NCBI GenBank assembly: GCA_002413185.1
Contig: DHWM01000104.1
Coordinates: 1 to 5,609, forward strand
DNA: 5,609 nucleotides
From: Actinobacteria bacterium UBA5182
Lineage (GTDB): Bacteria > Actinomycetota > UBA4738
Direction of reading: 5' to 3'
In this document: one piece after another, positions 1 to 5,004 of the stretch
How positions within the stretch are numbered: position 1 is the first letter of the stretch
How the letters are laid out: the number at the start of each line of letters is the position of its first letter
Notes under the pieces: model-generated
Told to the model about the DNA's origin: nothing
The model's database searches: none
The model's input: only the letters and a program-made list of their open reading frames with translations
Position numbers and translations under genes: made by a program

Positions 1-349
1 TCTGGGCGCCGGCCTCGATGTGCTTCTGGGCGGCCTCCCGCTCCGTGAACAGGCCGGTCGACTCCACCACGATCTCGGCTCCCAGCTCCTTCCAGGGGAG
101 GTTCGCGGGGTCCCGCTCGGCCAGGATCCTGAGCTTCGTGCCATCGATGACCAGGCCCTCGTCGTTCGCCTGGACCTCGCCCTTGAACCTGCCCAGGACC
201 GAGTCGTACTTCAGCAGGTGGGCCGCGGTGGACGGGTCCATGAGGTCGTTCGCCGCGACGATCTCGAAGTCGGCCCCTTTCTCCCGGGCCGCCCGCAAGA
301 AGTTCCGGCCGATCCTCCCGAACCCGTTGATGCCGATCTTGACCGTCAT
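1..349 (-). CDS. gap: Type I glyceraldehyde-3-phosphate dehydrogenase, N-terminal part
   Basis: This enzyme converts glyceraldehyde-3-phosphate, NAD and phosphate to 1,3-bisphosphoglycerate in cytoplasmic glycolysis. The gene starts at ATG 349 and runs off the left edge, leaving 116 residues, about one third of a usual length near 335. The fragment begins MTVKIGINGFGRIGRNFLRA, with the Rossmann dinucleotide motif GFGRIG at 9-14. AANDL follows at 32-36, with Asp35 in the position that usually binds the adenosine ribose and favours NAD over NADP. HLLKYDSVLGRF at 44-55 and VESTGLFTE at 95-103 are standard family segments. The catalytic Cys lies beyond the window. In related genomes pgk and tpiA usually follow gap, so they are expected further left. 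There is no frameshift or missing residue in the visible part. Confidence 0.98.
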   Translation of the reverse strand, partial: MTVKIGINGFGRIGRNFLRAAREKGADFEIVAANDLMDPSTAAHLLKYDSVLGRFKGEVQANDEGLVIDGTKLRILAERDPANLPWKELGAEIVVESTGLFTEREAAQKHIEAGAQ

Positions 350-441
350 CGAAGCCCTCCTCAGATCCGTGTGATCCTCGAACGGCCCAGCAGCCGCTCG
401 GTCGCGTCGCCATCAATCCTAGGTACCCGGGGGTCGGGTGG
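350..441 (-). other. rapZ-gap intergenic region with weak hairpin and no yvcK or whiA
   Basis: These 92 bases separate rapZ from gap. A short stem (ACCCG/CGGGT at 425-429 and 435-439, 5-base loop) follows the rapZ stop, but no T-run follows it, so intrinsic termination is poorly supported. TAGGAT (421-416) resembles a -10 hexamer, but no -35 lies at the right spacing. The region is far too short for yvcK or whiA, which in many Actinomycetota and Firmicutes lie directly after rapZ, and I see no remnant of either. Whether gap has its own promoter cannot be settled from the sequence. Confidence 0.45.
355..362 (-). promoter_or_regulatory. Strong Shine-Dalgarno for gap
   Basis: The minus strand reads GAGGAGGG ending five bases before the ATG at 349, a near-perfect anti-16S match at normal spacing. 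It fixes the gap start and suggests high translation, as expected for a glycolytic enzyme. It contrasts with the lipoprotein gene and uvrC, which have no such site. Confidence 0.85.
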
Positions 442-1347
442 CTACTCGCGGTCCAGGTCGCGGTGATCGACGGAGGCCGGATGACCGCGTTTGCGGAAAT
501 ACTCCGCCAGCTCCTCGGCCACCACCACCGATCGGTGCCGACCCCCGGTGCATCCAACGGCGATGGTCAGGTAGGACTTCCCTTCGGCCACGTAGCCGGG
601 GACCACCGTGTCGAGGAGGGCACGGAGACGTCGCATGAACTCCCCGTAGGGGCGCTGCCCCACCACGTAGGAACGCACGGTGGGATCCGAGCCCGGGAGC
701 GGGCGGAGGCGGTCCACCCAGTGGGGGTTGGGCAGGAACCGAACGTCCAGCACCAGGTCGGCGTCGCGAGGGAGCCCGTACTTGTAGCCGAAGGAGACCA
801 GGGACACCTGGACCCCGGACTGGGCGGAAGAGGCCCCGAACGCGTCCCGAACGCGGTCCCGGAGGTCGTGCGGCGACATCCCCGAGGTGTCGATGATGAG
901 ATCCGAGCTCTCCTTGAGCGACTCCATCATCAGCCGTTCCTTTCGGATCCCCTCCACCACCCGGCCGGCCGCGGCGAGCGGATGGCGGCGCCGGGTGGCC
1001 TCGAACCGGTTGACCAGATCGTCGTCGGCCGCCTCGAGGAACAGGATGCGGTACTGGATGCCGAGGGCCTTGAGGTCCTGGAGGCCCTGGGCGAGCTCGT
1101 CGAAGAACACGCCGCCCCGGACGTCCGCCACGATGGCCACCCGCAACGGGTGGCCGGAGGACGCCACCAGCTCGGCCATCTTGCCGATCAGCGCCGGGGG
1201 CAAGTTGTCGACGACGAAGTAGCCGATGTCCTCGAGGCACTTCGCCGCCTCTGACCGACCCGCCCCGGACAGTCCCGTGATGATGGTGAAGTCGGGCGTC
1301 GCCGACGGTTCCTCGACCACCCGCCGTCGACGCGCCGGCGTGGCCAC
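442..1347 (-). CDS. rapZ: RapZ/YvcJ family nucleotide-binding protein
   Basis: RapZ (YvcJ in Bacillus) is a cytoplasmic ATP/GTP-binding protein. In enterobacteria it senses glucosamine-6-phosphate and delivers the sRNA GlmZ to RNase E; in Actinomycetota its target is unclear. The product is 301 residues from a GTG at 1347. A variable, Arg-rich N-terminal extension (1-18) precedes the P-loop GLSGAGRS at 25-32, where the usual Lys is Arg31; as I recall, this is typical of actinobacterial members. AAKCLEDIGYFVVDNLPP (34-51) is a family hallmark, and DVRGG at 75-79 is likely Walker B-like. The C-terminal domain carries FDVRFLPNPHW-like residues (VLDVRFLPNPHW, 199-210) and SYLTIAVGCTGGRHRS (258-273), whose Cys266, Arg270 and His271 belong to the phosphate/sugar-binding region in E. 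coli RapZ. It starts one base after uvrC, so it shares that transcript. Identification is firm; the biological role here is inferred only from the family. Confidence 0.96.
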   Translation of the reverse strand: MATPARRRRVVEEPSATPDFTIITGLSGAGRSEAAKCLEDIGYFVVDNLPPALIGKMAELVASSGHPLRVAIVADVRGGVFFDELAQGLQDLKALGIQYRILFLEAADDDLVNRFEATRRRHPLAAAGRVVEGIRKERLMMESLKESSDLIIDTSGMSPHDLRDRVRDAFGASSAQSGVQVSLVSFGYKYGLPRDADLVLDVRFLPNPHWVDRLRPLPGSDPTVRSYVVGQRPYGEFMRRLRALLDTVVPGYVAEGKSYLTIAVGCTGGRHRSVVVAEELAEYFRKRGHPASVDHRDLDRE

Positions 1348-1348
1348 G

Positions 1349-3253
1349 CTAGCTCACCCTCCGTTCGGCCCCGGAAGCGTCGATCCCGTGCAGGTGCTCG
1401 TAGATCACGTGGGCCAGGCCGGGCCCGACTCCCGGGGTCTGGTCCAGCTCCTCGACGGAGGCGGTCCGGAGACGAGCGAGCGAACCGAACCGCTTCAGCA
1501 ACGCCTTCTTGCGGGTGGCCCCGACGCCGGGGATGTCGTCGAGGGGGCTGTGCAGGGCCCGCTTGGCCCGCTTGGCCCGGTGATAGGTGATGGCGAAGCG
1601 GTGGGCTTCGTCCCGGATGTGCTGGAGGAGGAACAGGGACTCCGAGCCCCTGGCGATGACCAGCGGTTCCGGCTGGCCCGGCAGATAGACCTCCTCCAGG
1701 CGCTTGGCCAGACCGATCACCGGGATCCCCAGTCCGGAGTCGCTCAGGACGCGCTCGGCCACCGACAGCTGCCCCCGTCCGCCGTCGACCACGATCAGGG
1801 ACGGCGGATATGCGAACCTCCCCCTCCGCTTCCTTCCTTCGCCATCCTCGCGGAGAGGGGCGTCGGAGGGATCGGTCGCCACGCGGGCGAAGCGGCGGCG
1901 GAGGACCTCCTCCATGCTGGCGAAGTCGTCCTGCCCCGGCACGCCCTTGATCTCGAACTTCCGGTAGTCGCTTCGCTTCGGCAAGCCGTCCTCGAACACC
2001 ACCATCGACCCGACCTTGTCGGTGGGACCGAGGTTCGAGATGTCGTAGCACTCGATGCGAAGCGGGGCCATCGGCAGCCCCAGGACGTCCCCCAGCTCCG
2101 ACAGCGCCCGCGACCTCGCCGCGAAGTCCGAGGCCCGCTTCATCTTGTGGCGGACGAAGGACTCCTTCGCGTTGTGGCCGACGACCTGCAGCAGCCGACG
2201 ACCGTCGCCCCGGGCGGGCACGGCGATGCGGACCCGGGCATGCCGCATCCCCGAGAGCCACCGCTCCAGCACCTCCTGGTCGGACGGCCAAGCGGGAACG
2301 AGGATCCGGGGCGGGACCTCCTCGCGGTCCATATACAGCTCCCGGAGGAAGGACGACACGAGCCGAGGCGCGTCGATGTCTTCGACCTTGTCCACCACCC
2401 ACCCCCGCCGCCCCATCACGCGGCCGCCTCGAACGAAGAACACCTGGAATGCCGCCTCGAGGTCGTCCTCCTCCATCCCCACGATGTCGAGGTCGTCCCG
2501 GCGGGCCAGGATCATCTCCTGGCTCTCCATGGCCTTGCGTGCCGCAGCCAGCTGGTCACGGAGCTTGGCGGCGCGTTCGTACTCCTGAAGGTCCGCGGCC
2601 CGGCGCATGTGCTGGTCCAGCCGGGACAGGATCGGCCGGTGGTCGCCGCCCAGGAAGCCTGCCATGGCCTCGACCAGCTCGCCGTATCCGTGCTCGGTCA
2701 CCCCGGTCAGTAAGGGGACGCACGGGCCGGCGCACCTTCCGATGTCGTAATAGAGGCACGGACGCCCCGCCCGGGCCCGCTGATCGAAGAACGCGTTCGA
2801 ACAGGTCCTGACCGGGAACACCCGGGTCAGGGCGTCCAGCGTCTCACGGATGGCGTAGGCGTGGCCGTACGGCCCGAAGTATCGGACTCCCTTGCGCTTC
2901 GGCCCCCGCAGCACTCTCGCCCGGGGCCATCGTTCGCCCACGGTCAAAGCGAGATACGGATAGGACTTGTCGTCCCGGTACCGGACGTTGAACCGGGGCC
3001 GGTGAGACTTGATGAGGTTGTACTCGAGCATCAGCGCGTCGACCTCAGTCGACGCGACGATCCATTCGACGCTCCGGGCATGGTCGAGCATCGCCTCCGT
3101 CCGAGGGTGCTGGGGCCGGGCCCAGTAGGACGCCACCCGCTTGCGAAGGGAGATGGCCTTCCCGACGTAGACGACCCGGCCGTCGGCGTCCCGGAACAGG
3201 TAGGCGCCGGGACCGTCGGGGATGGAGGGCGCATCGGGGCGAGCGAGGCTCAC
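1349..3253 (-). CDS. uvrC: UvrABC system protein C (excinuclease ABC subunit C)
   Basis: UvrC makes both incisions around a lesion marked by UvrB, completing the excinuclease step of nucleotide excision repair. From the GTG at 3253 the product has 634 residues, a normal length. In order: an N-terminal GIY-YIG nuclease (GAY at 16-18, YVG at 29-31, an Arg-rich LRKRV, Glu77 and Asn79) for the 3' incision, then four cysteines at 151, 166, 174 and 178 matching the Fe-S cluster ligands described in E. coli UvrC. A UVR motif follows (YERAAKLRDQL, about 222-235) that contacts UvrB. The RNase H-like domain for the 5' incision has Asp404 (CYDISN), Asp442/443 (DDF), Asp490 (VVDGG) and His551. Two helix-hairpin-helix motifs (IPGVG near 574, TPGVG near 606) bind DNA. 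The stop TAG is one base before rapZ. A TTG at 3262 is an alternative start adding three residues; neither start has a Shine-Dalgarno. No key residue is missing. Confidence 0.97.
   Translation of the reverse strand: MSLARPDAPSIPDGPGAYLFRDADGRVVYVGKAISLRKRVASYWARPQHPRTEAMLDHARSVEWIVASTEVDALMLEYNLIKSHRPRFNVRYRDDKSYPYLALTVGERWPRARVLRGPKRKGVRYFGPYGHAYAIRETLDALTRVFPVRTCSNAFFDQRARAGRPCLYYDIGRCAGPCVPLLTGVTEHGYGELVEAMAGFLGGDHRPILSRLDQHMRRAADLQEYERAAKLRDQLAAARKAMESQEMILARRDDLDIVGMEEDDLEAAFQVFFVRGGRVMGRRGWVVDKVEDIDAPRLVSSFLRELYMDREEVPPRILVPAWPSDQEVLERWLSGMRHARVRIAVPARGDGRRLLQVVGHNAKESFVRHKMKRASDFAARSRALSELGDVLGLPMAPLRIECYDISNLGPTDKVGSMVVFEDGLPKRSDYRKFEIKGVPGQDDFASMEEVLRRRFARVATDPSDAPLREDGEGRKRRGRFAYPPSLIVVDGGRGQLSVAERVLSDSGLGIPVIGLAKRLEEVYLPGQPEPLVIARGSESLFLLQHIRDEAHRFAITYHRAKRAKRALHSPLDDIPGVGATRKKALLKRFGSLARLRTASVEELDQTPGVGPGLAHVIYEHLHGIDASGAERRVS
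1357..1363 (-). promoter_or_regulatory. Shine-Dalgarno for rapZ, inside the uvrC 3' end
   Basis: The minus strand reads CGGAGGG within the last codons of uvrC, about 10 bases before the rapZ GTG. It decides the rapZ start and couples it to uvrC: ribosomes finishing at the TAG at 1351-1349 are one base from the rapZ start codon, so reinitiation is likely. Confidence 0.75.
1557..1574. repeat. Two tandem 9-bp units inside uvrC
   Basis: The unit GCCCGCTTG occurs twice in perfect tandem, with a partial third copy (GCCCGG) following. On the coding strand it produces an Ala-Lys-Arg triplet repeat (HRAKRAKRAL, about residues 558-567) between the catalytic His551 and the first helix-hairpin-helix. 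UvrC proteins are basic here anyway, so this is a small in-frame duplication in a linker-like stretch rather than a separate element. Confidence 0.5.
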
Positions 3254-3261
3254 GGAAGGCA

Positions 3262-3267
3262 ATTCTA
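3262..3267 (-). promoter_or_regulatory. Candidate -10 hexamer TAGAAT for the uvrC-rapZ transcript
   Basis: The minus strand reads TAGAAT in the short gap after the lipoprotein gene. Eight bases separate it from the GTG at 3253, the spacing expected for a leaderless or near-leaderless mRNA starting at or just before that codon. No -35 match is seen 17 bases upstream (CGGCCC). If this element is real, the TTG at 3262 overlaps its last base and would not be transcribed, which favours the GTG as the uvrC start. Read-through from the lipoprotein gene, about 40 bases upstream with no visible terminator, is also possible. Confidence 0.4.
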
Positions 3268-3269
3268 GG

Positions 3270-3283
3270 TCGCGGTTCCGCGA
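3270..3283. repeat. Short inverted repeat between the lipoprotein stop and uvrC
   Basis: The sequence TCGCGGTTCCGCGA has 6-base arms around a 2-base centre; as RNA it would fold as a 5-bp stem with a 4-base loop. It lies two bases upstream (in the direction of uvrC transcription) of the TAGAAT hexamer, inside the presumed promoter spacer. It could be an operator or a weak RNA hairpin. There is no T-tract, so it is not a normal intrinsic terminator. In DNA this GC-rich, such a short palindrome may arise by chance. Confidence 0.25.
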
Positions 3284-3302
3284 GGGGCCGATGAGGGGGG
3301 TG

Positions 3303-4958
3303 TTACCTGCCGCCAGCCACCACGAATGTCCCGGTCATGGTGGTGGGGTGGATGTCGCAGTGGAAGAAATACGTGCCCGCTTGGAGCGAGGGCACATCGT
3401 AGGTGGTGCTCGCTCCGGGGCTGACGATGTTGGTGGCCGTGGGGTCGAACAGCGCCTTGGCGCTCGAGTCCGCCAGCGGATCGGCGGCGAAGATGGCGAA
3501 GTTGTGCGCCTGCGAGTCCTTGTTGTCGAAGTTGATGGTGAAGGCCTTGCCGGCGGCGGCCGCGTAGCACCTCTGATCGAATCCGGATCCCGCCGCCCCC
3601 GGCGGCGCCACGATCTGCACCGTCGCACCCTGGGGCTGGCACGTCACGGCCGACGGGGTGATAGTGGGGCCCACCACGGGCTGGGGTGAGAACGCCAGGG
3701 CCAGGCTCCCCGAGGGATTCGTGGCCACGTCCAGGTTCCCGTTCGTCGGGTCATACCACGCCAGCGCCAGCGAGTTGCCGTCGGAGGACACTGCGATGCT
3801 CGGGTTCGCCCCGTTCTGGCTCCCTGGGACGGGCTTGGAAGCGAACGTCCCCGTGACGTTCGTGGCCAGGTCGACCCCGTGCGTGTGGGTGTTGGCAAAG
3901 GTCACGTAGTCGGTCCCGTCCTGGTCGATGGCCAGGCCTGTCGACCACGCGGGGTCGGCCTGTCCGCCGGGGCCGGGAGCGGTGGCGGCCAGGGCCACGG
4001 GCTGGCTCGCCGGGCCCTGCGCGAACGCCACGTGGACCCCGCCCGACACGTCGTAGTAGGCCACGTGGGGGTTGCCGCGCGGGTCCAGGGCCAACGAGAC
4101 GCCGTATCCCCCCGGCCCGGGCACGGCGGCGGGGTCGGTCCAAGATCCTCCTGCCCGACGGGCCAGGACGGTCTGCCCCTCCACGCCGTAGGCGACGATG
4201 GGGTCGCCGCCGCTGCCAACCCGGATCGCTGTTGTGAAGGCGGGACTGGGGGCCGAGGCCGGAGAGATCCCTCCGGGCCCGGCAGCCCCGACCCTCTCAA
4301 CGCTCCACTTTGCCTCAAGGCGGGTGGCCGCCATCACCGTGGTTCCCTCGTAGAACGACACCCAGGGAGCGCCGTCAGGCCCGACGGCAACGGCGCCACC
4401 CAGCGCGGCGGTCTTGGTGACCTGCTCGGGCGTCCCGAAGGAGCCGGAGACGTCATCGTCGTAGAAGAGCCCGGAAGGAGTCGCCCACACCACGTGGTGC
4501 TTGCCGTTGGGATCGACGGCCAGGCCAGTGTTGACGCCCGGGATGGCGTGGAAGTCCTTGTCGCCGATCTCCTTCGCCTCCCCCTGGGCTGGACCGGTGC
4601 TCTGCGGCGTGACCGAGATGCGCTTCCAGATGCCTCCCGACTGCGTCGCCAGGATCACGGCTGGGGGTTGCGGGGCGCCGGCCACGATCGGGGCCGGAAG
4701 GAGGCCGGGCCTGGGGACCTGCTTCAGGAGGAGATAGGCGACGGCCGGGTGGCCGTGCGAATCGATCCCCGCCGACGGCATCCGTCCGGCGTCGTTGACG
4801 TTGTCGACCACCGAGATCAGCAACCCTTGGCCCTGGGCCACGGGGAAGTTGGGAGGGGTCCCGCCCGGGGCACACCCGGCTCCGATCACGGCGCACGCGG
4901 CGATGGCGGTGCCGAGCTTCGCCCAGCCTCGAGTCTTCAGGGTTCCGGGTCGGGGCAC
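3303..4958 (-). CDS. Predicted lipoprotein with seven-repeat beta-propeller and C-terminal cupredoxin domain, function unknown
   Basis: I do not recognise a named family. From the GTG at 4958 the product is 551 residues. A basic n-region (R3, K8, R10, K14) and a hydrophobic stretch at about 15-28 lead to Cys29 in VIGAGC, so export and lipid anchoring are likely. Residues about 60-430 hold seven copies of a D/G-x-x-G-x-x-x-V-x-aromatic motif, starting near 66, 149, 193, 248, 292, 345 and 391. Examples are NPHVAYYD and LALAWYDPTNGNLDVATN; this pattern is typical of BNR/sialidase-like beta-propellers. Residues about 436-551 look like a plastocyanin-type cupredoxin, with His485 (AHNFAIF), Cys534, His537 and Met541 (HCDIHPTTM) as likely copper ligands. 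Cys440 and Cys464 could form a disulfide. The frame stays open back to 5060 inside uvrA, but the GTG is preferred because it puts the signal peptide at the N-terminus and follows a -10 element. Surface electron transfer or copper binding is inference only. Confidence 0.85.
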   Translation of the reverse strand: MPRPGTLKTRGWAKLGTAIAACAVIGAGCAPGGTPPNFPVAQGQGLLISVVDNVNDAGRMPSAGIDSHGHPAVAYLLLKQVPRPGLLPAPIVAGAPQPPAVILATQSGGIWKRISVTPQSTGPAQGEAKEIGDKDFHAIPGVNTGLAVDPNGKHHVVWATPSGLFYDDDVSGSFGTPEQVTKTAALGGAVAVGPDGAPWVSFYEGTTVMAATRLEAKWSVERVGAAGPGGISPASAPSPAFTTAIRVGSGGDPIVAYGVEGQTVLARRAGGSWTDPAAVPGPGGYGVSLALDPRGNPHVAYYDVSGGVHVAFAQGPASQPVALAATAPGPGGQADPAWSTGLAIDQDGTDYVTFANTHTHGVDLATNVTGTFASKPVPGSQNGANPSIAVSSDGNSLALAWYDPTNGNLDVATNPSGSLALAFSPQPVVGPTITPSAVTCQPQGATVQIVAPPGAAGSGFDQRCYAAAAGKAFTINFDNKDSQAHNFAIFAADPLADSSAKALFDPTATNIVSPGASTTYDVPSLQAGTYFFHCDIHPTTMTGTFVVAGGR

Positions 4959-4968
4959 AACGGCGCCT

Positions 4969-4974
4969 ATTGTA
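4969..4974 (-). promoter_or_regulatory. Candidate -10 hexamer TACAAT before the lipoprotein gene
   Basis: In the 46 bases between the uvrA stop and the lipoprotein GTG, the minus strand reads TACAAT, one mismatch from the sigma70-type consensus TATAAT. It is an AT-rich island in very GC-rich sequence. Its last T lies 10 bases before the GTG, so transcription would begin only about 2-4 bases upstream of the start codon, giving a near-leaderless mRNA. No recognisable -35 hexamer sits at a 15-19 base spacing (GTGGGC at 17), so this is a half-supported promoter. Actinobacterial promoters often have a clear -10 and a weak -35. The absence of a ribosome binding site fits the leaderless reading. Confidence 0.5.
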
Positions 4975-5004
4975 CCGATCCCCTCGCGGCCGCCCACCGT
5001 GAGG

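Noticed and set aside
425..439. Rho-independent terminator after rapZ
   Set aside because: The stem is only 5 bp and is not followed by a T-tract.
20..466. Plus-strand open frames over gap
   Set aside because: The minus strand encodes a clean GAPDH N-terminus with its own strong ribosome binding site, so these frames are shadows.
1188..2402. A 404-codon minus-strand frame overlapping uvrC and rapZ
   Set aside because: It is a shifted frame of uvrC and rapZ, rich in Arg, Gly and Pro, which is the typical out-of-frame composition of GC-rich genes.
1226..2713. A 495-codon open frame on the plus strand
   Set aside because: It lies wholly antisense to uvrC and the start of rapZ, both with intact catalytic motifs. 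Long antisense frames are expected in DNA of this GC content, and the translation shows no recognisable domain.
4984..5004. Possible terminator after uvrA
   Set aside because: CCTC and GAGG can pair only across a long loop and there is no T-run; the GCGGCCGC palindrome here is ordinary in GC-rich DNA.
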